A stretch of 64,000 nucleotides of DNA from Aequorivita capsosiphonis DSM 23843 (GCF_000429125.1 NZ_AUBG01000002.1:392917-456916); one strand, 5' to 3'; counted from the first letter of the stretch, positions 51,857 to 60,745 are shown. A program made the numbers and translations. The notes: a model not told the origin generated them from the sequence alone.

Positions 51857-52321
51857 ATGAAAACTCAAAAGCACAAATACTACATATTTCCGATTCCGTT
51901 ATTTATATTTTCCATAGGTGTGATATTACTAGGTTGCGGCGAAACTATCCCAAAGAAGAAAGATACTACGGCGACCATCACAGTGACTGCCACGGCTTAT
52001 AATTCGGTTGAACATCAAACCAAAAAAGGGAACATTGGCTTAGCCGCTTGGGGCGATATTTTGGAACCTGGCGAACGCGCCATTGCCGTTTCCCGCGACC
52101 TGATTAAACTGGGATTGGATCACAACGAGGAAATCGAAATAAAAGGCTTAGAAGGCACCTATATTGTAAAAGACAAAATGAACAAACGCTGGAAAAAGAA
52201 AATAGATATCTATATGGGCTTAAACGAACAAGCCGCCCGCCAATGGGGCAATCAAAAGGTGGAGATTCGGTTTAATAAAAAGGACAGGCCTCATGATAAG
52301 TTTTCGGAGGAGGCTCGATAG
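51857..52321 (+). CDS. 3D-domain lipoprotein
   Basis: The 154-residue protein has a lipoprotein signal (FIFSIGVILLGC, Cys27) followed by a 3D domain (about 42-140). Its signature pieces are VTATAYNSVEHQT, GDILEPGERAIAVSRDLIKL and VKDKMNKRWKKKIDIYMG, where the aspartates of the 3D motif are visible. The 3D fold is a double-psi barrel related to MltA and RlpA and probably binds or cuts peptidoglycan. It is monocistronic and convergent with the YeeE/YedE pair. Confidence 0.85.
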   Translation: MKTQKHKYYIFPIPLFIFSIGVILLGCGETIPKKKDTTATITVTATAYNSVEHQTKKGNIGLAAWGDILEPGERAIAVSRDLIKLGLDHNEEIEIKGLEGTYIVKDKMNKRWKKKIDIYMGLNEQAARQWGNQKVEIRFNKKDRPHDKFSEEAR

Positions 52322-52409
52322 AAATATTTACTTCCAGTTCTCTTAATGCCGAAGCCTAAAAAGTGAAAATTTACAAAATAGCAGTAAGCCGTCTATATTT
52401 TATAGCTAC

Positions 52410-52823
52410 CTAATGCGGTAAATATTTTCTAACCAATCCATAAATAAATGTTCCAAGCAAAGCTCCAAAAATCACAATTAAAACAGAAGCATATCCTGCG
52501 CCTGCCAGCACATACATAGGTCCTGGACAAGCACCGGAAAGCGCCCAGCCTAGACCAAAAATAATTCCACCCACAAGATAACGGGTAATTCCTTTGTTTT
52601 TCGGTTGCAAACTCATCTCTTTACCCTTTAAAGTCTTTATGTTTTTCCGTTTAATAACTTGAACTCCAATAACTCCTAGAACTAATGCAGAGCCAATAAT
52701 GCCGTACATATGAAAACTCCCAAACTGGAACATTTCATAAATACGAAACCACGAAGCGGCTTCAGATTTAAACATTACAATACCGAAGAAAATACCAATG
52801 GCTAAATAAGTGATGTATTTCAT
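52410..52823 (-). CDS. YeeE/YedE half-transporter, C-terminal half
   Basis: The 137-residue protein has three to four hydrophobic helices and the half-site motif LGWALSGACPGPMYVLAGAG, with the Cys that lines the thiosulfate path in YeeE. In Bacteroidota YeeE/YedE is often split into two genes, as here: this is the second of the pair, 3 bp after the first. Together they would import thiosulfate or another reduced sulfur compound into the cytoplasm. Confidence 0.87.
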   Translation of the reverse strand: MKYITYLAIGIFFGIVMFKSEAASWFRIYEMFQFGSFHMYGIIGSALVLGVIGVQVIKRKNIKTLKGKEMSLQPKNKGITRYLVGGIIFGLGWALSGACPGPMYVLAGAGYASVLIVIFGALLGTFIYGLVRKYLPH

Positions 52824-52826
52824 TTC

Positions 52827-53384
52827 TTAAAAAATAAAGGGGTAAATAAAGTGAACCATTATAAGGCCTCCGATAAAGAAACCAATAACGGCAATTAGTG
52901 ATGGCAGCTGAAGATTGCTCAATCCAGAAATTGCATGGCCAGAAGTACAACCACCGGCATATCGGGTTCCAAAACCTACTAGCAATCCACCTACTAAAAG
53001 CAAGATGATATTGAACGGATTGGACAACGCCCCTATCGAGAATATTTCTGGCGGCAGATAACTGGTACCAGCACTATTGATGTTGTAGTCTGTAGCCAAT
53101 TGCTGCGCGATTTCCGGGTTGATTTTAACGGTATTGTCGCTCATATAATTTGAAGCGATAAAACCACCAATAACGGCACCCAAGACCACCATTAAATTCC
53201 AGCGTTCTGCCTTCCAATCAAAGTTAAAGAAATCGGCTGCTTTTCCTGCACCTACCACTGAACAGGCGGTACGTAGGTTTGATGACATCCCAAATTTTTT
53301 GCCAACAAATAACAAAACAAACATCACAAGTGCGATTGCGGGGCCAGCAACATACCATGGCCACGGATCATATATCCAATTCAT
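52827..53384 (-). CDS. YeeE/YedE half-transporter, N-terminal half
   Basis: The 185-residue protein has five membrane segments and the other half-site, RYAGGCTSGHAISGLSNLQL, with its conserved Cys. Additional cysteine C41 (NLRTACSVVGAGKAADFF) matches the family. It is the first gene of the YeeE/YedE pair; upstream is a divergent 51-residue membrane ORF. The sulfur theme continues with TauE/SafE at 53698. Confidence 0.87.
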   Translation of the reverse strand: MNWIYDPWPWYVAGPAIALVMFVLLFVGKKFGMSSNLRTACSVVGAGKAADFFNFDWKAERWNLMVVLGAVIGGFIASNYMSDNTVKINPEIAQQLATDYNINSAGTSYLPPEIFSIGALSNPFNIILLLVGGLLVGFGTRYAGGCTSGHAISGLSNLQLPSLIAVIGFFIGGLIMVHFIYPFIF

Positions 53385-53488
53385 AAAAATTATTTTTGTG
53401 CAAAGGTGCCACTTTCGTTAAAACTAAAGCCTAAAATCGCTCAAAAAAACTCCAATATATTTTCTTTAGTTTTACAGAAAAGAAAAAT

Positions 53489-53644
53489 ATGACACGTAAT
53501 AAAAAATTAGATCTTATTTCAGTGCTGTTGGCATTAGTTGCTATCGTAATGATTGTATTGGGAATTGTTATAAAAGTACCCGCTCCTGCCCTAACTGGCG
53601 TCGGTTTTCTTTTAATTGTATGGGCTTTCCAAGTATTGAAATAA
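53489..53644 (+). CDS. 51-residue membrane protein, unknown function
   Basis: The short reading frame starts MTRNKKLDLISVLLALVAIV, has two hydrophobic segments separated by VIKVPAPALTGVG, and ends LLIVWAFQVLK. A-rich sequence (AGAAAAAT) precedes the ATG. From memory, similar 50-residue double-helix proteins exist in other Flavobacteriaceae. It sits divergently from the YeeE/YedE pair and converges with TauE. The function is unknown. Confidence 0.6.
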   Translation: MTRNKKLDLISVLLALVAIVMIVLGIVIKVPAPALTGVGFLLIVWAFQVLK

Positions 53645-53697
53645 ATAGAAAAACTGGAAGTTTCCCTTTAGCTAAAATTGGTTTTTACTATATAGTG

Positions 53698-54495
53698 CTA
53701 CTTACTTATCTCTTTATAAATAATGTAAATTCCCATCACCAATACAAACCAGCCAAATACTTTTTTAAGCTTCTTCCCATCTATAAAATTATTGAGCCAG
53801 ATCCCGATAAAAATCCCAATAATGGAAAGTGCCGTAAATGTTAGAATAAAAGGCCAATCGACATTCATATTTGTAACATCTCCTGTAAAACCAATCAATG
53901 AGTTTATTGCAATAATAAAAAGGGAAGTAGCAACGGCTTTTTTCATAGGTAATCCAGCCAATAATACCAAAGCTGGAATAATCAAAAATCCGCCGCCTGC
54001 TCCTACTAATCCAGTATTAAAGCCAATAATCACACCTTGAATCATCAATACAGGATAATTGGTTTTTAGTATTACTTTATCCTGCTCCGGCTTTTTATTT
54101 CGAATCATCGTTATAGAAGCTAAAAGCATAATTACAGCAAAAAACACCATAATGGCTATGCTTTTTGTAACTGCAAAATCGCCTAGATTAAATAGCTGAT
54201 CAGGAATTGCGGGAATCACAAATTTGCGAGTTATAAAGACCATGGTAAGCGCAGGACCTGCAAATACAAACGCGGTTTTAAAGACTACTAATCCTTTTTG
54301 CATATTTCGCAAAGCGCCAACAAGGGCTGTGCTACCTACTACGAAAAGTGAATATGCCGTAGCGGTTACAGGATTAAGGTAAAAGAAATAGACTAAAATA
54401 GGAACGGTTAAAATAGATCCTCCACCACCAATAAGTCCCAGAACAAGACCAACCATCAGCGCACCTATATATCCTAGAATTTCTGTAATCTCCAT
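53698..54495 (-). CDS. TauE/SafE family sulfite/sulfonate exporter
   Basis: The 265-residue protein has eight hydrophobic segments and the duplicated glycine-rich motif of the family: GLVLGLIGGGGSILTVPILV near residue 17 and FNTGLVGAGGGFLIIPALVL near 159. TauE/SafE proteins export sulfite, sulfoacetate or related organosulfonates. Its place between YeeE/YedE and the LysR-PrpD-phosphosulfolactate synthase group makes a sulfur compound the likely substrate; the exact one is not shown by sequence. Confidence 0.88.
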   Translation of the reverse strand: MEITEILGYIGALMVGLVLGLIGGGGSILTVPILVYFFYLNPVTATAYSLFVVGSTALVGALRNMQKGLVVFKTAFVFAGPALTMVFITRKFVIPAIPDQLFNLGDFAVTKSIAIMVFFAVIMLLASITMIRNKKPEQDKVILKTNYPVLMIQGVIIGFNTGLVGAGGGFLIIPALVLLAGLPMKKAVATSLFIIAINSLIGFTGDVTNMNVDWPFILTFTALSIIGIFIGIWLNNFIDGKKLKKVFGWFVLVMGIYIIYKEISK

Positions 54496-54729
54496 TAATT
54501 AGTTTTTTAAGTGCGCAAATGTACGTGGCTTAGTAATTAATATTGGTAAACTTTTTAAATTCTTACATAAATATCTACTTCACCTCCTCTAATTATTTGT
54601 TCGATAACAAATAAATACAAAAGTAATTAAGGATTAAGTATCTTAAAATACGAAACACCGAAAAGCCCTTCTACTACTAAGATAAATAGTACTTTTATAA
54701 AAGTTTAAAAAATCTAGAATACAAATTCA

Positions 54730-55659
54730 ATGAATTTCCATCAGCTGAAATATATTGTCTCTGTTGACAGCAACCGAAATTTCTCACGTGCAGCCGAAGA
54801 GTGCGAAGTAGCGCAATCCACTTTGAGCAGAGAGATACAACGCTTGGAACAGGAATTCGACATTATAATCTTTGACCGAACTCGGCATCCCGTGGCACCA
54901 ACAATGAAAGGGATTGACCTAATTGAACAAGCAAAAAAAATACTGCAGGAAGAGGAACGATTTATTTCTCTGGCAGAAAAAAGGGAAAACCGACCCAGCG
55001 GAAGTTTTAAGCTCGGCATCCTTACCAGTTTAGCCCCTTACCTCATTCCGTTATTTATAGATAAAATTACTCAGAAATATCCCGAGCTGAACTTGGAAAT
55101 CTTTGAGATGGGAACTGCTGAAATGTTAGAAAATTTTGAAAGAGACACGCTTGATGGCGCTATTTCAATAGCTCCTTTCCAAAAGGAAGGGTTTTATGAA
55201 ACCTCACTTTTTGAGGAAGAATTTGTTCTTTATGTGGGTCGAAATCACGTTCTTTCAGAATCGTCAAGTGTTCAATGGGCCGATATTCCCCAAAGCGAAT
55301 TAACGCTTCCTCAAGGTATGAAATCTTATTTTTTGGAACAAAAACCTGACCTGCTTCAACCTGATGTAACAGCTAAAACAATTAGCTATCAAAACGCCTC
55401 TTTGGAAACCATCCGTAAAATCATTGATCGTAACGGCGGGCTCACCTTAATCCCACAATTGGCTTGCCTTTATATGGGAAATCGACGCCTGGAGATGGTA
55501 CGTTCCATTAAAGACCCTGTTTTAAGCAGAACAATAAATTTCATTGCGCCACGTGGATTTCAGAAAACACGTCTTTCCAAGGTTATCCTCTCAGAGATAA
55601 TCAAAAGTATTCCCAAAAACATCCAACTAAAAATGATTGCTGATCTGGAAAATGATTAA
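54730..55659 (+). CDS. LysR family transcriptional regulator
   Basis: The 309-residue protein has a LysR-type HTH (1-60, FSRAAEECEVAQSTLSREIQ) and an effector domain (about 90-295). It is closest in pattern to OxyR-like LysR proteins (FKLGILTSLAPYLIPLFIDK) but lacks the cysteine pair: the corresponding segment reads ELTLPQGMKSYFLEQKPDLL. So it would respond to a small molecule rather than by disulfide formation. It is divergent from TauE (235-bp gap) and upstream of PrpD, and may control either. Confidence 0.88.
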   Translation: MNFHQLKYIVSVDSNRNFSRAAEECEVAQSTLSREIQRLEQEFDIIIFDRTRHPVAPTMKGIDLIEQAKKILQEEERFISLAEKRENRPSGSFKLGILTSLAPYLIPLFIDKITQKYPELNLEIFEMGTAEMLENFERDTLDGAISIAPFQKEGFYETSLFEEEFVLYVGRNHVLSESSSVQWADIPQSELTLPQGMKSYFLEQKPDLLQPDVTAKTISYQNASLETIRKIIDRNGGLTLIPQLACLYMGNRRLEMVRSIKDPVLSRTINFIAPRGFQKTRLSKVILSEIIKSIPKNIQLKMIADLEND

Positions 55660-55736
55660 AACCGCCTTCGATATATTTTGAAAGCTAATGAACGGGCATG
55701 CTTTTCATTAAACATTAGTCGTCCTTTCAAAACATC

Positions 55737-55755
55737 TTCCTACGGCGGACAGGCT
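55737..55755. repeat. Dispersed palindrome, family B, degenerate copy
   Basis: TTCCTACGGCGGACAGGCTC is a worn copy of the family B palindrome. It lies in the 349-bp gene-free stretch 55660-56008, which otherwise shows a strong hairpin at 55863 and AT-rich sequence. Confidence 0.5.
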
Positions 55756-55862
55756 CAGGCAACGGTAAGCCGTAAGCCTAATTGAAATCGCCTGTTTTGC
55801 TGGCAAAGCTCCAAATGAGAACCATAAAGTTAATTAACCGCAAAATAAAAGGTGGCTGAGTG

Positions 55863-55893
55863 AATTTGTGTTTCGCAAAGCGAAACACAAATT
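55863..55893 (+). promoter_or_regulatory. Strong hairpin upstream of the PrpD gene
   Basis: A perfect 14-bp stem (AATTTGTGTTTCGC, loop AAA, GCGAAACACAAATT) lies 116 bp before the PrpD start. It is not followed by a T-run, so it is not a typical terminator. It may be a regulator-binding palindrome, an mRNA leader structure or a dispersed element. Confidence 0.6.
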
Positions 55894-56008
55894 TGTATCG
55901 AAGCCATCGCTTTTGGCTATAGCCCGTATCGCCTTTGCATCATTGACTTAGCTCATAATCTAGAGTACTTTTATGTCATCAAAATAGATAATCTAAAAAC
56001 AAAATATC

Positions 56009-57391
56009 ATGACAGAAGTACAGAAATTAGCCAGCTTCGTAAACTCACGAAAATATTCAGATCTATCCGAAAACGCAGTTCGAGAATTAAAAATCCGATT
56101 ACTCGACTCTTTAGGTTGTGCCATTGGCGCTCTTAACGGAGAACCCGTTAACATGGTAAAAGAACAATTGGACGACTTTGGTGGAAATCCATTATCCACA
56201 TTAATAGGCGGTGGAAAAAATGCACCGGACAGAGCCGCATTCTACAATTCAACATTAGTACGTTATCTCGATTTTAACGACAGCTATCTAGCGAAAAACG
56301 AAACCTGCCACCCTTCAGATAATATAGGTAGCGTTTTAGCCGCAGCCGAATATGCAGATAAAAACGGAAAGGATTTCCTTACTGCTTTAGCAATCGCATA
56401 TCAGGTGCAATGTAGATTAAGCGATGTTGCTCCGGTGCGAGACAAAGGATTTGACCACACCGTGCAAGGAGCTTATGGTGCTGCGGCCGGAGCGGCTTAT
56501 GCGCTTGGATTGGACGAGGAGAAAACCGCCAACGCGATCGCCATTGCAGCAACCGCATATAATGCACTCCGGGTTTCAAGAACAGGAAATCTATCGCATT
56601 GGAAAGGATTGGCATTCCCATCAACGGGTTGGACTTCCACTCACTCAGCATTCTTAGCAATGCGCGGAATTACTGGCCCAGAAGAAGTGTTTGAAGGCAA
56701 TAAAGGCTTTAAGGAAACCATTTCAGGCGACTTCATTTTAGATTGGGAAAAAGAGGATCTAGAACGGGTGACAAAAACCATCATTAAAAAATTTAATGCC
56801 GAAATTCATTCCCAAGCAACTCTGGAAGGATTACAAGATTTGATGAATGAACACGATTTCTTCCCGGCAGATATTGAAAGCATTGTATTAAACACTTTCG
56901 ATGTTGCTTACAATATTATTGGCGGTGGCGAAGAAGGTGGCAAGAAAAACATCCGCACCAAAGAGGAAGCCGATCACAGTTTACCCTATATGATGGCTGC
57001 CGTTTTATTGGACGGCAATGTGCTTCCTGCACAATACCTTCCTGAACGTATCGAAGAAAAGGATATTCAGGAGCTATTGCAAAAAGTGCAAGTAAACGAG
57101 AAAAAAGAATATTCAGACCGTTTCCCTTTTGAAATGGCAAATGATATTACCATAAAATTCAAGAATGGAAAAGAATTGAGAGTTGAAAAAACCGATTACG
57201 AAGGCTTCACATCTCGCCCCGCTTCTTGGGAGTTTATCATTTCAAAATTCAACAATCTGACCAAGGAATTTATTTCAGAAGAACTTCAAGACGAAATTAT
57301 TTCCACAGTACAAAACATAGAAAAACACAGTATCAAGGAGCTGATGCAACTTCTTGAAACGGTTGGAAAACCTCAAATGATGGAGGCTTAG
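56009..57391 (+). CDS. MmgE/PrpD family protein
   Basis: The 460-residue protein matches MmgE/PrpD throughout: LKIRLLDSLGCAIGALNGEP, the central RYLDFNDSYLAKNETCHPSD with the DFND metal/substrate region, WKGLAFPSTGWTSTHSAFLA and the C-terminal beta domain. PrpD is 2-methylcitrate dehydratase, but no prpB or prpC is adjacent, and MmgE/PrpD members act on several tricarboxylic or dicarboxylic substrates. It is 186 bp upstream of the phosphosulfolactate synthase-like gene on the same strand, so a joint pathway is plausible but unproven. Confidence 0.85.
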   Translation: MTEVQKLASFVNSRKYSDLSENAVRELKIRLLDSLGCAIGALNGEPVNMVKEQLDDFGGNPLSTLIGGGKNAPDRAAFYNSTLVRYLDFNDSYLAKNETCHPSDNIGSVLAAAEYADKNGKDFLTALAIAYQVQCRLSDVAPVRDKGFDHTVQGAYGAAAGAAYALGLDEEKTANAIAIAATAYNALRVSRTGNLSHWKGLAFPSTGWTSTHSAFLAMRGITGPEEVFEGNKGFKETISGDFILDWEKEDLERVTKTIIKKFNAEIHSQATLEGLQDLMNEHDFFPADIESIVLNTFDVAYNIIGGGEEGGKKNIRTKEEADHSLPYMMAAVLLDGNVLPAQYLPERIEEKDIQELLQKVQVNEKKEYSDRFPFEMANDITIKFKNGKELRVEKTDYEGFTSRPASWEFIISKFNNLTKEFISEELQDEIISTVQNIEKHSIKELMQLLETVGKPQMMEA

Positions 57392-57434
57392 AAAATGCAT
57401 CAAAACTTAATTAATAATTTTTAATGATTGTTTT

Positions 57435-57545
57435 AAAAGGACTTAGGACTATTTGACGTAAGACATAGGACTAAATGTTCTAGATTTAATTTGGTTTATG
57501 GATATAAGTCCTACGTCTTATGTCTTTTCATCCTACGTCCTTTTT
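57435..57545. repeat. Long imperfect inverted repeat of GACGTAGGACT type
   Basis: The arm AAAAGGACTTAGGACTATTT with GACGTAAGACATAGGACT (57435-57472) faces AGTCCTACGTCTTATGTC and CATCCTACGTCCTTTTT (57507-57545). The arms agree at roughly four fifths of positions. It separates PrpD from the downstream gene. A similar CATACGTCATACGTC stretch occurs near 37580. Confidence 0.6.
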
Positions 57546-57577
57546 GGACAATCATTTAACCTTTAAATACAAATATC

Positions 57578-58462
57578 ATGTTAGACACAAATGAACTTAT
57601 AAAAGATCCAAAAGAATTAAATGGAAAAGCAAAAGATTTTATTGTAAACCCAGTTGGTTTTGACTGGTTACAACGAAACGACCGTCCTGAGAAACCCCGT
57701 AAAGTAGGTATGACAGAAATTAGAGCTGCATATTATTCCAATTTTGGATTGAGCTATTTCAAAGACATTTTAGAAACCAGCGGAAATTATGTTGATAGTA
57801 TCAAATTTGCCGGCGGATCCTTCACCTTTATGAACCCAGAAAAGATTAAAGCGACCAATGATTTAGCTCACCAATACGGCGTGCTGTCATCAACAGGTGG
57901 CTTTATGGAATATGTACTTACCAAAGGAAAAGATGCAGTGAAAAAATATATCCAAGAGTGTAAAGAACTCGGTTTTGATATTATTGAAATTTCCACTGGG
58001 TTTATTTCCATTCCAACGGACGACTGGTTACGAGTAATTGAAGAAGTCCAAAAAGCTGGATTAAAAGCAAAACCGGAAATCGGTGTCCAATTTGGAGCTG
58101 GTGGGGATGGAACCGTCGCCGAGTATGAAGCTGAAGGTATACAAGATGTGGAATATGCAATTAAGCAAGCCAAACGTTTCTTAGATGCCGGCGCATATAC
58201 CATTATGATGGAATCTGAAGGAGTTACCGAAAATGCCAATCCATGGAAAGTTGGTGTGCCTGCAAGATTCATTAGTGAACTCGGACTTGAAAACGTGATG
58301 TTTGAAGCAGCGGATCCTCAGGTTTTCAAATGGTATATCAAGAATTACGGACCTGAAGTAAACCTGTTTGTCGATCACAGTCAAATCGTTCAACTTGAAG
58401 CAACCCGACAAGGAATTTGGGGAACCAATGACATTTGGGGACGAATTGTAACTTACAAATAA
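57578..58462 (+). CDS. comA: Phosphosulfolactate synthase-like protein (ComA family)
   Basis: The 294-residue protein fits the ComA/phosphosulfolactate synthase family (PF02679), a TIM barrel. Visible signatures are VDSIKFAGGSFTFMNPEKIK, GVLSSTGGFMEYVLTKGKDA, CKELGFDIIEISTGFISIP, KAKPEIGVQFGAGGDGTVAE, MMESEGVTENANPWKVGVPA and VFEAADPQVFKW-type. The reference enzyme adds sulfite to phosphoenolpyruvate on the way to coenzyme M or sulfolactate. Neither ComB nor ComC lies nearby, and plant HSA32 proteins share the fold, so the reaction here is not certain. The PrpD neighbour and nearby TauE hint at organosulfonate metabolism. A terminator follows. Confidence 0.82.
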   Translation: MLDTNELIKDPKELNGKAKDFIVNPVGFDWLQRNDRPEKPRKVGMTEIRAAYYSNFGLSYFKDILETSGNYVDSIKFAGGSFTFMNPEKIKATNDLAHQYGVLSSTGGFMEYVLTKGKDAVKKYIQECKELGFDIIEISTGFISIPTDDWLRVIEEVQKAGLKAKPEIGVQFGAGGDGTVAEYEAEGIQDVEYAIKQAKRFLDAGAYTIMMESEGVTENANPWKVGVPARFISELGLENVMFEAADPQVFKWYIKNYGPEVNLFVDHSQIVQLEATRQGIWGTNDIWGRIVTYK

Positions 58463-58468
58463 TTGAAA

Positions 58469-58516
58469 AATTTCTGCCAGACCCTGAATAAATTTCGATC
58501 TGGCAGAAATTCTTTT
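58469..58516 (+). terminator. Rho-independent terminator after the ComA-like gene
   Basis: A perfect 13-bp stem (AATTTCTGCCAGA ... TCTGGCAGAAATT) with a 17-nt loop followed by CTTTT begins 7 bp after the stop codon. Confidence 0.9.
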
Positions 58517-58605
58517 GCTTTACTTGAATTAACAAAATCATAGCGGATAATATTATCCGCTTTAGTGTTTTATAGTTATCTTTGTTAAGAGTAAAACCAT
58601 AAACA

Positions 58606-59343
58606 ATGTCAGATACAATCACACATAACCTAAAAACAATTCACAATAGAATTCAAGCTGCCTGTAAACGAGCAGGCCGGAATCCCCATGAAGTACGGCT
58701 TCTCTTGGCTACAAAGACAGTGGATTCTGAACGGATCAAATTCGCTTTAGAACTTGGCGAAACCCTTGTCGGAGAAAATAAGGTTCAAGAATTAAAACAA
58801 AAGTGTGAAGCGATTGCCGTGTGTAATCCTGAAGTCCATTTTATCGGGCACTTACAAACCAATAAAATCAAAGAAGTTATTAAATGGGCTTCGTGTATAG
58901 AGTCTATAGACCGGCTGAATCTTGCTGAAAAATTGCACGACCGATTACTTTCCGAAAATAAAACTATCGATGCCTATATTCAGGTAAATACGTCTTATGA
59001 GGAAAGCAAATTCGGAATTTCTCCCGAAAACGCATTACAGTTAATTAAAGATGTTTCTCAATTAGAAACCATTAATATTAAAGGTTTGATGACTATCGGA
59101 TTATTTAGCTCAGAACCTGAAAAAGTTCGAAAATGCTTTCGTCTGCTAAAAAGTATTCAGAAGAATGCGATAGCTTTAAACTTACCAGGAGTTTCTTTAA
59201 AAGAACTTTCTATGGGAATGAGCGGAGACCTAGAAATTGCAATTGAAGAAGGTGCAACAATCGTACGGGTTGGAACAGCCATTTTTGGTGAACGGATCTA
59301 TCCAGATAGCTATTATTGGGATGAAACAAAGAAAGTCAAATAA
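58606..59343 (+). CDS. YggS/PROSC family PLP homeostasis protein
   Basis: The 245-residue protein has the alanine-racemase-like barrel of YggS. The PLP lysine lies in [20 protein letters not shown] (around residue 38), the [16 protein letters not shown] and [16 protein letters not shown] pieces are signature, and the late [20 protein letters not shown] and [10 protein letters not shown] bind the phosphate. These proteins balance pyridoxal phosphate in the cytoplasm. It has its own upstream region after the terminator, so it is not part of the PrpD group. Confidence 0.92.
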   Translation: MSDTITHNLKTIHNRIQAACKRAGRNPHEVRLLLATKTVDSERIKFALELGETLVGENKVQELKQKCEAIAVCNPEVHFIGHLQTNKIKEVIKWASCIESIDRLNLAEKLHDRLLSENKTIDAYIQVNTSYEESKFGISPENALQLIKDVSQLETINIKGLMTIGLFSSEPEKVRKCFRLLKSIQKNAIALNLPGVSLKELSMGMSGDLEIAIEEGATIVRVGTAIFGERIYPDSYYWDETKKVK

Positions 59344-59429
59344 GTTCTCATTGTGCTTTTCGAACAGATTTTGACAATATTACCCAAACCCTAAAGGGAT
59401 TATCGTCAAAATCTTTATTTCTACCTTAG

Positions 59430-59447
59430 TCCCGAGAGCTATCGTGA
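59430..59447. repeat. Dispersed palindrome, family A, degenerate copy
   Basis: TCCCGAGAGCTATCGTGA differs at two positions from the perfect copies at 19477 and 46198. It lies in the gap before the UvrC-like gene. Confidence 0.55.
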
Positions 59448-59587
59448 GAGGAAAAGAGTAAAGACTTGTTCATTTAAGTTCAATTAGACTCGAAATGCAC
59501 AACGGGTTTACATAGTGTTTAATTATTTGAATGAGAACGCACTTGGGTTTTGATTTCGATTTCGGTTTCAATTTCAATTTAAAGATT

Positions 59588-60688
59588 ATGAAGAGTGAGA
59601 AAATCCAACAGTTAATAAAAAATCTCCCGCATCTTCCAGGGGTTTATAAATACTTCAACAAAGAAGGAGAACTTATTTATGTTGGAAAGGCCAAAGATTT
59701 ACGAAAACGCGTAACTTCTTATTTCACCAAAGAACCTGAAAACAGAAAGACTTACAACTTAGTACAAAACATCCATCATCTTGAATTTACAATAGTCAAT
59801 ACGGAGCAGGAGTCTTTACTGCTGGAGGATTCATTAATTAAACACTTCCAACCGCGTTATAATATAAATCTGAAGGACGATAAAAGCTTCCCATATATTG
59901 TAATTACAAATGAAGCTTTTCCTAGAGTATTTTTAACTCGCAACCTCCTTAAAGATGGATCGGAATATTTCGGTCCTTTTACCAGCGCTGTTAAAGTACG
60001 CGAATTATTGGAGTTAATCCGAAGCCTTATTCCGCTTCGGAAACATCATCAAGAACTTTTTATTCATATTACTGAAGAAGGAAAATTAAAGGTGAGCCCA
60101 GAGTATTATTTGAAAAATGCTAATCAGAAGGAAGAGCTATTAACCGAAGAAGAATATAATATTGGGATACAGCAAGTACGTGCTGTTTTTAAGGGGAAAT
60201 TTGCGTCAGTAATCAAGCCGTTGCGAAAACAGATGAAAGAATCTGTAGAAAAAATGGATTTTGAAAAAGCTGAGGTTCTTCATCAGAAAATCGAATTTAT
60301 ACAGCAGTATCGAGCAAGCGGCAAGATGATCAACGCAGGTTTGGGAGATATAGATGTATTTACAATCCTCATTAAGGAAAATCAAGCTTTTGTAAATTAC
60401 CTTCAAGTAAAAAAAGGAACTATTTTACAAACTAAAACATTCACTTTTAAGTATAAAAACGATGAATCACAGCAAGAAACGCTCATCTCGGCTATATTTC
60501 ACATTCAGAAAAAACTTAAAAGTAAGGCGTTGGAGCTGATAGTTCCTTTTCCTATTGAACATCCGGATCTAGGTCTTAGTATTACTGTTCCTAAAAAAGG
60601 AGTTAAAAAGAAACTCTTAAATCTTTCAATCAAAAATTTAATCTATTTTAGTGAAAGAACTTCTAAAAAAACAAATGCATCAATCTAA
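59588..60688 (+). CDS. Shortened UvrC-like protein (GIY-YIG nuclease, no cysteine-rich region or RNase H domain)
   Basis: The start at 59588 (MKSEKIQQLIKNLPHLPGVY) is chosen over an ATG 57 bp upstream whose extension is low-complexity. The 366-residue protein has a GIY-YIG domain (about 15-95; GVYKYFNKEGELIYVGKAKD, with the catalytic Glu in EQESLLLEDSLIKHF), and then a region where full UvrC has four cysteines in a CLEYHIGNC-like stretch. Here it reads KLKVSPEYYLKNANQ with no Cys. A UVR motif follows (MKESVEKMDFEKAEVLHQKI). It stops at KKGVKKKLLNLSIKNLIYFS, before the RNase H-like second nuclease and the HhH. It may be a Cho-like or regulatory paralogue. A full uvrC is not in the window. Confidence 0.85.
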   Translation: MKSEKIQQLIKNLPHLPGVYKYFNKEGELIYVGKAKDLRKRVTSYFTKEPENRKTYNLVQNIHHLEFTIVNTEQESLLLEDSLIKHFQPRYNINLKDDKSFPYIVITNEAFPRVFLTRNLLKDGSEYFGPFTSAVKVRELLELIRSLIPLRKHHQELFIHITEEGKLKVSPEYYLKNANQKEELLTEEEYNIGIQQVRAVFKGKFASVIKPLRKQMKESVEKMDFEKAEVLHQKIEFIQQYRASGKMINAGLGDIDVFTILIKENQAFVNYLQVKKGTILQTKTFTFKYKNDESQQETLISAIFHIQKKLKSKALELIVPFPIEHPDLGLSITVPKKGVKKKLLNLSIKNLIYFSERTSKKTNASI

Positions 60689-60745
60689 GCTAAGGTTCAA
60701 GTACGCAAAAACTGAATTCCCGATTTCTCTAGAAGTTCTACTAAA

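Noticed and set aside
53620..53844. 74-residue plus-strand ORF after the small membrane gene
   Set aside because: It overlaps the TauE/SafE coding region antisense and starts inside the end of the 51-residue gene; no recognisable feature.
56009..57391. Methylcitrate cycle operon
   Set aside because: The PrpD homologue has no prpB, prpC or acn neighbour; its partner is a ComA-like gene, so propionate breakdown is not supported by context.
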